The translations under genes were made by a program, and so were the position numbers. The notes beneath the pieces were generated by a model. That model searched no databases, was not told where the DNA came from, and was given only the letters and a program-made list of their open reading frames with translations. A DNA stretch of 64,000 bases from Diospyros lotus (Eukaryota; Streptophyta; Magnoliopsida; Ericales; Ebenaceae): contig NC_068341.1 in the NCBI RefSeq assembly GCF_014633365.1, forward strand, positions 3,100,001 through 3,164,000. Direction: 5' to 3'. Every line of letters begins with the position of its first letter. Within the stretch, counting starts at the first letter, position 1. Below are positions 11,401-22,500 of this stretch, piece by piece.

Positions 11401-14400
11401 TGACCTATTTTGATAATTGTTAATATATAAATATTAATGTGATCATGGAAAGAAAAAGGCTTCCTTTTTTACATTGTGCAATTGAAATAAAACTATATAA
11501 AACTCTGACTAATTAAGCACATATTTGAAAGACGAGCACTAAAACAAAGTCAAAGGAAGATGTATATGTAAACTTATATATCTTCTTGAAGATTAATGTT
11601 CATATAGTCTAACTTAAACTGGATCAGGTGTCAATTTTTTTTTCGTGATTTTAGGGGATAGCTTCCAATAACATCTATTTATCGAAACTTATGACACTTC
11701 TCGACGAGTACTATGTTCTATTTTACTATTAATTTATTACGAAAAGGGTAATTAATTAATAATAATATTGAAAATAGGAGAAAAAGAGAGAGTGGTTGAA
11801 ATGATGAATTCCAGAAATAGGGCTCTCAAAAAAATAAAAGCAAAGTGAGTGTGTGATTATGACTGATGTAGCTATGATTTGCACAAGACATTATATTATA
11901 AATAAATATTGTAAAAAAAAAAATAAAGGAAAAAGAAGGAGCCATGATTAATAAGTTGGAAAATTTAAATGATATTAATTGTCTCATTTTTCTTTTAGCA
12001 AATAAGCAATAAATAAATAAATAAATAATTCTTAAAATAAATATATAATTAACAATGAAAATGGTGGCCTAACCTAAACCAATATTTAATTTAGATAAAA
12101 TAATCCCCAAGATTTCTTTTAAATTTAAAGCGTCACCTAATGCAACAATCCAATCTAATCCACATTGTTTATATCTTAGAGCATTAATGGAATCAAATGA
12201 TATCCCTTAGTTTAATAATAATAATAATAATAAATTAACATGAAACATTAATTAATAATGTAGAATGTGATAAAAAAAATATCAATATTTAAATGATAAT
12301 TTTTTTTAATATATTTATTAACAATATTATCTCGAGAGTGATGTGATGTCACATAATCTTAATAATAATTTATGTAATGAAAATGTGATGGGTGTGGCCC
12401 ACAAACAAAGACATGATTTTATTTACTTTATTGTTTGTATTTTATTATTGTTAATCTCTTCTATATATAATGCTTCCCCTTGTTAATTATTGCCTATACA
12501 CTTGACTTGGGGCACATCTATATATATATATATATATAACATCTCAATGATAATATTTTCAATTTTATCCTATGTTTCGTCACATTAATATACGTTAATA
12601 TATTTATTACACGCTAAACTCATGGTGGCAAGTGGTTAATATTACTAACCATTGATGATGGATCGATGTTCATTACCCTGCAACACAACACAAGATGCAT
12701 GCATGATCGATGGTTAATATATATTACTAAGATCAAGATCAAGATCATCCCGATTAACTGACAAAAATATATATTTATAAAAATAATAATCCCAAAAGAA
12801 AAAGGTATTGGATGAATGAAATATACGGTGGAAAGATGAAAAGCCCTCAAATTTAGTACATCAATCATTGTAAGGGCACCACTCCACCATGGGATTAATG
12901 GAACCTCCAGTATTAATTAATTAATTAATTAATTTAAGATGGAGAGGAGGAGGAGGAAGGATTGTTTGTTTGTTTGTTTGTATCGATAAAGACAAAAGTT
13001 AAGAAATATTGAATTAGGAGAAATGACGGATGAGGACATTAAGGTGTCTGACGGGACATGCTACATCAGATGGGGATGGCGATTACGATTACGATGATGA
13101 TGATGATGATGATGTTGATGATGTTGATGGGAAACAGATACATGCATACGTACATACAAGATACTACATTGCATTATTATACATTACATTACATACATAC
13201 CATCGTGTGAAAGATTCATAATTATTGCTTGCCATCATGATATCTACTGTGTTTAAATGATATTAAGGTAATTTTTTTTGTGGGATTATAAGATATTGCA
13301 ATGGATCTTTTTCTTAAATTATTATTTTATTTTTAATTTGTTGCTTATCAGTGGGCTATGTAGACGAAGAATTATGTGGGCCATATTTAATGGGCTTTGT
13401 GGGGGAGCCAGGGCCCATTTAGTTGATGAAAATGGACACACATCGATCATGGTTCAAGCTGGCAAGATTATTTTTATTTATTTCCCAAAACTAAGCTAAA
13501 GCAATTAATCAAGATCCACAAACATATCCTCTTATTAATTTATTTCTATTATTATTATCATTATTTTAACGTCCTTATAAAATGCTTGGCCACTATTGAA
13601 CCCCTATATAGCATTGAAGTGGGATTTATTTGAAAATGATGGAAGGAGTTGGTCTTATCCCATCAGTGTATCCATACAACTCTTCTGTAATCTTCTTTCA
13701 GGTACTTATCAGCATAAATATATAACATAAAATAAATTTATATTTTTTAAGGGAAATTGCCATAGCTATTTTGTAGGCATGCCAGACTTCCTATATATAT
13801 ATATATAACATAATTGCCAAACGTTATTTGATGAATATTTAATTAGCCATGACTTTAATAAAAATAGATTTTAAGATTACCAAAAGTTAATTTCCCTTTT
13901 TCAGTTGATTGCTTTTGGCAAAGGGATATGGCATGGAGATCGAGATGGCCCGCTGATTGTGCAGGCAATACTATGCATGTGTGAAGCTTTGGGCCTCTCC
14001 TTTGGAAGCCTTTTTGTATGGTCACAAGTCATGGAATAGTTAATTTGAGGCCTATCCATGTCCTAGTCAAGGATAAGCTACATTTAATTTCATGAGTCAG
14101 CCTTCGAGAATTACTTGTACATATCTGTATGTATATATATATATATATTCTAATATATATTTTCTTGATATATAGAGTTATATTACACAATAAGGTAGGT
14201 AAATATCCATAATGCTGAGTGATGGCAATTCTTTTGACTAGTTGCTATAGGAAGACAGCCTGCATTGAAGGACAACGGGGGGATAAGGGCAATGCCCCAT
14301 TGACAAAACAATTTCTTAAATTTTTCAGCAAAAAGGAAGAGTCTATTTTATTATTATTATGTATTATGACATACCATAAATCTCATTTCCAAACACTAGT

Positions 14401-16582
14401 AATAGCATAGGGCAACTAACTATTAATGCCAGAATATATCCATGGAAAAGCAAGCTCAATTTTCTATCTGAAACTAATATATAGTGCATGAAAGAAAGAA
14501 CCCACAAAAAAAAAAAAAAGGGGGGGGGGGGGGGGGGGGGGGGGGAATAAGAAGGCAAAACGACAAAGTGCTTGAAATGATGGCTTTGTCTTTGTCCCTC
14601 CCCACCACCAACACCCTCCTCCTCATCTACCAGGGAATTATTGCGGTTCTATTCTTGGCTGTGTTTTTTTTTCCTTTTATTTTTCCCTTTCACAAAAGCC
14701 TAAAACAAGGCGCTGTAGTAGGTTTGTCCTGATTTGGGTTGTTTCTTAACAATTGATTTGTAGGGGTTTCCTTTCCCTGTCAGATGCCGCCTAACAACTG
14801 CTGCCTGCTTTAATGGAATTGAATACATGCGGTTGAATGGGCCCCCATTGATGGACTGCTGGGCCCCATTGTGGGCTTTTATGAGCCCGGCCTCATTCAT
14901 CATTTTGGGCATCTACCATACTAGATGATAGACATAATCCATATCCATTTCCCATCTTTCTTCCTCGTATAAAGCACGTAGTAAAAGATTGATTAATTTT
15001 TTGACAGGGACAAGAGAGATTAATTAGTGAAAATATCACTCTTACCCCTTCTCCTACTCATCCACCGAGTGGTTAAATCATAGTCAAAGTAGCTTGTTTA
15101 TTTCGAAGGTTAGCATCATTTCTTAATCAGTCAAATACAAAATATATTAAACTTCATAGATCAGGGTCTGATTAACATACACAAGAAAAATATACCAAGT
15201 TTTTTTTTATCTTATTGTGTGGACTAGTTGGTAGATAAAAGACTAATTAATGTCCTAAATGCTAGAATTATCAACATTAGAATTGTTTATTGCCTACTAG
15301 GTACACAATCAATCTAAAATTTAGATGCAACCTCAGTTAATAAAGTACCTAGTACAAGGTAAAATATCTTTTTGACAAAGAATGAGATTGAATAGGTAAA
15401 ACATCACTCTTAGCCCATGGAACAAGTCTTCAATTGGGCTGTCCATTCATGGCTGGATAGATTTAAAGCCATATTTAACTAATGATTGAACCCTTTAGCG
15501 AGTGTGGTTCCCAACTAAATTATTGCTAATGGGGGGATCATGGCAACAAAGTCCACAAATTATTTAGTGTGGCAGTTGTTATTAGGCTTTCAAGTCACCT
15601 CCAAAGCTTTACTCAGCTTTGTTCTTGGAGAGAATATATACTAATATATGCAAGAAAGGTCCCACTGCTTTACAAAAACTTCAACCCACCTTTGTGGGTT
15701 AGTGAAGATTACAGATGCATACATGAATCCAAACTCCAAAGAGCAAGTTCATCCTAGTATATATATATATATATATATATATTTTCCTAGGTCCTACCAT
15801 TTGTTTTTTTATTTGGCATGCTGCATAAGTTACATACTCGTGGACTACGGTTATTGGATATAAAAAAAAAAAAAATACACGTTGAAAAACATATAAATCA
15901 AAAAAGATAATCACAATCATTTATAAATGCAAAAGTGTTACTGTCACGCCATTCTAACCATAATGCCATGCGTCTCCACATTATGGTGGTTCTCGGCCAG
16001 TCACTGATAATATATTTACCAAAAGCTGTTCAAAAGAGGAAAGTGATTAATGCCATACAGTTCTGTAGTCCCTTTACAAAGTTCTATTATGCCTTTTCAG
16101 AAAGGTATGTTGCATCTACTCTATTCTAGATTTTCAAATTTTATTCGTCTTTCCTATGGTAAGCAACTTCAAAATGTACAATAGACAGCAGAACTGCAAT
16201 TCAGAACCAGTAAAGTTTGAAATGGGTAAGCTAAAGCATCATGGACACTGAATCAGCCTGATTTGAACACCTGAATTTCAAGTGAAATGAAGTGCCTAAG
16301 CTTGTTTAGATTGTAACTGTTGGAGTTATTTGACCAAATGTGATATGTTTGAAATATATTTTAGAAACTCAATGACAGATAACTCGTGATTTGGAACCAC
16401 AAGACTATGAGTTTAGTCTGAATCCTGATTTGGAAGCCAAGAGTCCATGCAAAGACAACCCTGTCAATCTATTTAAGTCACAATGGTCCCGCGAATTTCA
16501 ACTATCATTACGGCAACTAGACTACCTAGTTTCAAAGGAATCTACTCAAGTTTGTCAAAAGGAAATGCATATGAAAACTAGC
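8406..16582. other. 8.2-kb intergenic region without a recognised gene
   Basis: I see no exon with recognisable protein similarity, tRNA or rRNA. It holds many microsatellites: TATG (about 9052-9071), TA (9350-9368), ATT (10697-10724), GT (10917-10933), AAAT (12006-12028), TTAA (12917-12936), TTTG (12963-12980) and GAT (13093-13122). There is also a long A/G homopolymer at 14507-14545. The short ORFs here look random. An unrecognised non-coding RNA cannot be excluded. Confidence 0.6.
14521..14545. repeat. poly-G tract (25 G)
   Basis: A run of about 25 G directly after a run of about 13 A. Such tracts are polymorphic and prone to sequencing error, so the exact length is unreliable. Confidence 0.9.
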
Positions 16583-16591
16583 AAACTTTAC

Positions 16592-16792
16592 CCCTTCTTT
16601 TTTTTTTTTACTTTTTTTTTTTTAGATGACGTCTTATTACTGGAACCCCCACCAACCGGCCCCACAGTCCAGTGAAGGATTAAATTAAGAACCTAGCGAG
16701 AAGTTTTGATTCCAGACACACCCGCAAACATGAAGGCGGAATACCCATCTATTGAAGTCGCCCTATTCGCTGAACTATGCCCTGGGGCAAGT
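16592..16792 (-). mobile_element. tRNA-derived SINE, minus orientation
   Basis: A ~200-bp block flanked by the 9-bp duplication AAACTTTAC (16583-16591 and 16793-16801). Read on the minus strand it starts with a tRNA-like promoter region (A-box-like TAGTTCAGCGAATAGGG, then a degenerate B-box GGAATCAAAAC) and ends in an A-rich tail, seen as the T tracts at 16600-16622. Tail, duplication and promoter order all fit a SINE. The family is not identified. Confidence 0.75.
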
Positions 16793-16801
16793 AAACTTTA
16801 C

Positions 16802-17550
16802 TCTTGCTTTCACAATAGTTAGTGAACGCTAGGCTTCGACGGAGGAGAGTTTCAGTGCAGTCCCATATAAAACCGAACTTGTCATGAAAGAAAGCTTCTC
16901 AAACGGCCTTTAATCTACAGGCAACAGATATAGCTTAAACTACAGTTAGTGTCCTAACATTAATGCCGTTTCTCGGTTGATGGATCTCCCGAGGTTCAAA
17001 AGCAAACTACCCTTCCAAGCATTGAACTATAAGGATATGATTAGAACTTAGAAGTTAGTTTGGTGACAGAAAAAAGACGACGACAAATCATTAGAAACAG
17101 AAGTTAAAAAATTGAAGTTGGATTTATTTATGTCTCAGTTTACTTAGAAATGGAGGGAAAATGAATAAAAAGTTTGAGAAAATATCAAGTTTCTAGGTTA
17201 GATCAATTAAAAATCGCATATGTATAGATAATTTTATTTTGCTTTGCCAAGAGAAATAGCAGTTGCAGAAACATATTAAAAACCCCAAAGGCTCAAACTC
17301 AGCTTCCGGAATCTATATTATTCATGCTCACACCTCACATTTGCGGTGACTTGGGGTAACTTATAGGAGGGTCAGGATAAATGTATTTTTCACTGAACAT
17401 TTCAGTAACCAAATTAAATATGCGCACTCGCCAATACGCATACACTTGGTCAGTTGAACGAGTCAATAAAGAAGCTGCATTGACCATATTCATCAAGTAC
17501 ATACAGCTAAATACACATCAAAGTAGCAAAATGTCTTCCTCATGGGAGAC
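16802..17550. other. intergenic, nothing recognised
   Basis: AT-rich sequence with no gene-like ORF, RNA gene or repeat that I can recognise. Confidence 0.6.
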
Positions 17551-17789
17551 TTAGGAGGGTGCGTTTGATTGACCAAAATTTTCAAGAAAAATGCCCATTT
17601 TCTACTCAAATTCCAACTTGTGTTTGATTTCCTTTTTTTTTTTTCTAAGCAATTTATTTTCTAACTTTTGGTCATGTGACCTGATTTTCCTTCAAATGCT
17701 AGAAAACATTTTCTTATGGAGAGCTAGTTTTTATTTTCTAGGAAACTCTTTACACTTCCCAACGTTTTCAGATATTTGCTCATAGAGAT

Positions 17790-18786
17790 TTGATTGATGT
17801 ACTACTCTCGCTAGCCAAAAAATCCTCAACCAACGCTAGCGAGTGCTCATTCTCCATCGATTGAACGCATGCCAAATTGATTGCCTTGGACATGATCGTC
17901 GGATCCTTGAACACCTTCTCCACCGCAATTTCTTGGATCATGTCAGAGCTCCTGAGGCATCCGAGAGCGATGAAGAAACTCCAGGAAGAACTAGATCGTG
18001 TTGTAGGGCGAGATCGAGGGGTGGAAGAGAGGAATCTGGCAAATTTATAATACCTAGAAATGGTGATCAAGGAAAGCCTCAAGCTCCACCCGGTTGCCCT
18101 GTTTGCTAGTTCCTAGAGAATCCATTGAGGACATTGATGTCGTGCTCGAAGAGGATTGCTATTTCATTCAGAAGAAATCACGAATCATCGCAAAGTGTTG
18201 GGCGCTGGGGCGAGATCCGGAGGTGTGGTTGGAGAATGCAGAGGAGTTCTTGCTGGAGGGATTTGTCAACCGTGAGGTAGACCTCCAGGGGCGCCATTTT
18301 GAGCTATTGCCATTCAGATTGGGTCGCCAAATTTGTCTCAAAATGCACTTGGGGCTAACGAACATTCGCCTGGTGGTGGCTCAAAAGGCTATAATTTCCA
18401 AGGGTGGAAGAGAGGAATCTGGCAAATTTATAATGCCTAGAAATGGTGATCAAGGAAAGCCTCAAGCTCCACCCGGTTGCCCTGTTTGCTAGTTCCTAGA
18501 GAATCCATTGAGGACATTGATGTCGTGCTCGAAGAGGATTGCTATTTCATTCAGAAGAAATCACGAATCATCGCAAAGTGTTGGGCGCTGGGGTGAGATC
18601 CGGAGGTGTGGTTGGAGAATGCAGAGGAGTTCTTGCTGGAGGGATTTGTCAACTGTGAGGTAGACCTCTAGGGGCGCCATTTTGAGCTATTGCCATTCAG
18701 ATTGGGTCACCAAATTTGTCTCAAAATGCACTTGGGGCTAACGAACATTCGCCTGGTGGTGGCTCAAAAGGCTACAATTTCCATGG
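17790..18786 (+). pseudogene. cytochrome P450 (CYP71-clan) fragment, duplicated and broken
   Basis: Reading from 17790 gives a CYP71-type stretch. It includes the I-helix region (DMIVGSLNTFSTAISW, about 17889-17936), a J-helix MKKLQEELDRVVGRDR, and a K-helix ESLKLHP in which the invariant ExxR arginine is lysine. A frameshift near 18105 follows, then the meander segment and a heme loop PFRLGRQIC that keeps the cysteine but has lost the surrounding glycines. There are in-frame stops at SID*TH and NL*YL. Only about the C-terminal half of the protein is represented and no intron is seen. From 18021 on the sequence is repeated as a second copy. The parent gene is not in the window. Confidence 0.88.
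18021..18786. repeat. 383-bp tandem duplication inside the P450 fragment
   Basis: The unit beginning GTGGAAGAGAGGAATCTGG at 18021 repeats from 18404. The copies differ at only about six positions. Four are C-to-T or G-to-A in copy 2, three of them at CpG sites (CGAG/TGAG, CCGTG/CTGTG, TCGCC/TCACC), as expected from deamination of methylated cytosine. Confidence 0.93.
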
Positions 18787-19039
18787 AAAAAATAACATTT
18801 TCTATAGAAAATAATGGCTATCAAATAACAAAAGCTGAAAAAAATAACTATTTCCATAAAAAATAATGGCAATCAAACACCAAAAGATTGAAAAATACAA
18901 CAATTTCTAAGTTAAAAATTAAGTTAATCAAACACATTTAATTGACAATTTCCATGCAAATAATTTCTAGGCAATTCAATTGCCTAGAACTTATTTTCTT
19001 TTCATGCAAGTCCCATGCTTGCAATCAAACATGCCCTTA

Positions 19040-19582
19040 GTCTTTCTAGATTAGGAACTCATAGCCTCATCAAATGACTAAGCGTTACAACAGATGATGC
19101 TTTTTTATTTTTTGGTTAAATTGTGAAGACTTTGTTCGCTTTTGACTGGTCAGTTAATGAAATTGATCAAGGGTTTAAGTCACTGTTAGGGGTTCTTGAG
19201 GACAAAGCCAGAATTGGATATGAATGCTATATGTTAACATTCACATTAGCTTCAAGAGGTTTGCAACCATAGTCCACAATGTTTAGTTCAAATTCAAAAT
19301 CATTCAAGCAAGAGACATTTGATTGAATAAAAAAATATTTAAATACATAATATCTTGATAGATTGTAATGCCAACGACAACTATTCATATTACAGCCGTG
19401 ACATATCACCATCCAAAGGACACAGGACCCTGGTTGAGTTTACGGATTACCTCTTAAATATCTGACCACTTAGATTACCCTATGTTCTCTTTCTCGGCAA
19501 GGACTAAGTTTCAAACTAACAGTAGTAGAAAAAGCACCCTAATTAATAACATTAGCATGGGCCAAAAACCTACTGATGTTTA
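19040..19582. other. downstream flank of the pyruvate kinase gene
   Basis: AT-rich sequence that probably includes the 3' UTR of the minus-strand gene ending at 19583. No other gene is seen. Confidence 0.5.
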
Positions 19583-22500
19583 TCATGGAATATTCATAAC
19601 TTGAATGGATTGCAACATATCAGAGACAGCAATGACAAGGTCACCTGATTTGATCATTCCCCTGGCCTTGAGCAAGGAAAAAGTTTTGTTGAGGTTGCTT
19701 TCCATATCATCAGAGAAGCTCAGGCGGAACGGGATAAGACCCCACTGCAGGTTCAGACGCCTACGTACGGATGCTGTGGTTGTAAATGCAAAAATTGGGC
19801 AGTCAGGTCGGTAACGTGAGAGGAGAGATGCCATATGTCCTGTCTTTGTGTAGACAAAGAGTGCATCCACCTTTAAATTGTTGGCTGAAACCATAATCCA
19901 AGTTAATTATCAGCAGTATCTCCATAATAATAATAATAATAACAGAACAAGCATAAAAACAAATCAAAGAAATAAGATCAGAAATAAGGGAGAAAACCCA
20001 CATTATCTTCCTTGGCAATAAAATGACTAAAGGTCTCCAAAACCTCACCAAGAAGGAAAAGAAGAAGAAGAAAAAATTGGCAATGGCTCCTAGTTATTGG
20101 CAGGGTTCTGAGATAGTGAGCATTATTCACATGGGGCACTTGCACATACCACTGAATTGGTATGTGCACATACCCTTCATGATTTCTACAAGCTAATAAT
20201 GCAAATTTTAAACTCTTGATCCAGTAGAGGACACAGGACCATATTCAAAAATAGAATAAGTTCAATACCAATGTCCTACAAAACCCTTTTAATATCACAT
20301 CAGAGAACTACATAAGGGAAAACTAACAGCCAACAATTGTAAAATAATAGACTACTGGGCATGGGAGCAAGGATTGTGGCCAAAGTGGTTAAAGTTTCGA
20401 AGTGACTAAAGAGAGAGTATCATGAAAATGATAAGGAATGAGCAGAAGCAGCCTACAATTAAAATGGAAAAATAATGGTAATAAACAAAGCAAATGTTTT
20501 TCAAGGAAACATATTGCTAGGCTGGGATATTGCAGAAAACAGATAGTTTTACATCTACAAATTTGCAGATTTTACTTCCTTAAAGGAAACGTGTTTAAAG
20601 CTGAAGTCACACTCTGCCTTGACCCGGACACAAAAAACATATAAATTGTAGAAAACATGCACCAAATAGGTCCATGCCATATGATTTTACTCAAATACTT
20701 GCATCATGGCTTCAGAGATACAATGTAGCTGGCTCATCAATAAGAAAGCCAAAATATTCTCTGGCTCATCAATAAGAAAGCCAAAATATTCTCTTTTCAG
20801 AAACCTGAGTAATTGTAGTTTTGTTTTAATTAAGATCATAACTTGAATCCTTAATTTACTAGCAGAGTGAGGATAAAACTTCTCACCCATCTTTGCAGCA
20901 GAACTACAGATCTCTTCCGAAATACTGTTGGCAAAAGAAGGTCCCATATCTGGTAGTCCTATAACTTCATGGCGTTTCTCTTCCCTCCACCACCTTTCAA
21001 TCCTCAAGCTAACACTCCTCAGCACTGCCAATGCTTTCTCAGGGAACTGTCCCATAGCTGACTCACCAGAGAGCATTAAAGCATCTGCACGTTGCCTAAC
21101 TGCTTCAGAAACATCAGCCACTTCGGCTCTGGTAGGCGTGGGGTATTCAATCATGGATTCAAGCAGCTGAGAGGCAACAATAACAGGCCTATTTAACTTC
21201 CTGCACAGCTGGACAATCTTTTGCTGGGTTGCAGGGACCTGTTCCAGTGGAATCTGAGCACCCAGATCCCCTCTCGCAACCATAACTCCATCTGATGCTA
21301 GAATGATCTCCTCCAAGTTCTTCAAAGAGTCAATACTCTCTATCTTTGCAATGACTGCAATATCACTGCATCATCACAACAAAATTAAATTTCAAAACTA
21401 TAGCTCTACTTAGAGCTTGAATGAATAACATGTATCAGTACAAATCAATGTACTCTTTACTTTTTAGGAAAAAGAACACTTATTAAAGCATGCAAAAAGC
21501 GAATTAAAAAATAACTTTTTGTGATCTTTTTAAGTCACTTGAGTCAACAATTACGTAATTATTTAGGAAATTGAAAGAGGCCATTCTTGAAAATGGGGAG
21601 ATCAACAGGTCAGGGCACAATGACTGTAGACAAGATGCATGAGAGATCACGCACTCAAATTCTTGTAGACAACTTCCTCTTTTTTGTCAGTTACAGTTCC
21701 TATTCCGTTCCTATTCCTCCCAAAATGGACGGCAGGGGAGGTTGGGGAAGAAAAAATTGAAGTAAAAAAGAACAATATCAAGCATTCTACAATACCTTAT
21801 GCAGAACATAAAGATAAGAGATCTTACCCATCCGGAGACTGTGCCTTAATATAGCTTTGAAGTTGATTAATCACCTCAGCGGACTTGACAAATGATATTG
21901 CAATAAAATCAATCCCCTCTGCAATTCCAAAATCAATGTCCAACCAATCCTGGAAATACAAATTGCTAGAATGTTGGCTAACAGAACTCAAATGTTTTGT
22001 AAAACACCTATGCAACGTAGTGTAGATATACATCATAAATGTTCTGAATCATGCATCAATATAAATACTTACAGAATTCTGTATGAACAAACACATGAAC
22101 ATGTACCAAGATAAACTTATTCCAAACTACCCATGCACATTTAAATGAAGATCCCAAGTCATGACATGGACTACCAAGTTTACATGGCTAGATTTGAGGA
22201 GATTTTCAATCCCAAAAATTAATTTAATAACAGTGAGAAACATGTTCCAGTGATAGTTTAAGGAAATGATTAAGAGGTGGCACTGTAGACAATCACAGAT
22301 AACAGTGACAAAATAAATTGGACTGTCGAAGGAGAAGTTAACCAAATATGTATTGAAATGGCTACTGCTATTTAAAATTTAGGGAAAAACTAAACGATTC
22401 TAGAAGAGACAAAGAGAAAAGTTCCAAACTAAAAAATAGTCTTGGTGGCGGGAAGAAGATGTACAAGAAAAAAATCAAAACTAAAAGAACTTTTGCTACA

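Larger units (their letters stand above)
17554..19036. mobile_element. TIR DNA transposon carrying a P450 fragment (Pack-type, Harbinger-like)
   Basis: The left end reads GGAGGGTGCGTTTGATTG and the right end, on the minus strand, GGGCATGTTTGATTGC. They share an imperfect ~15-bp inverted repeat of the GGG..GTTTGATTG type seen in Tourist/PIF-Harbinger elements. TTA flanks both sides (17551-17553 and 19037-19039), the Harbinger target preference. The subterminal parts are AT-rich and the centre is GC-rich exon-like P450 sequence. No transposase is present, so it is non-autonomous. The class assignment is inferred from ends and target site only. Confidence 0.6.

Noticed and set aside
13030..13221. 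ORF with a poly-aspartate stretch
   Set aside because: The acidic run is only the translated GAT microsatellite. There is no other coding sign.
16391..16675. 94-codon ORF near 16.4 kb
   Set aside because: It runs into the poly-T tail of the minus-strand SINE and has no domain. The phenylalanine run at its end is the T tract.
18094..18492. 132-codon ORF presented as an intact protein
   Set aside because: It joins an in-frame P450 segment to out-of-frame duplicated sequence. It is an accident of the tandem duplication within the pseudogene.
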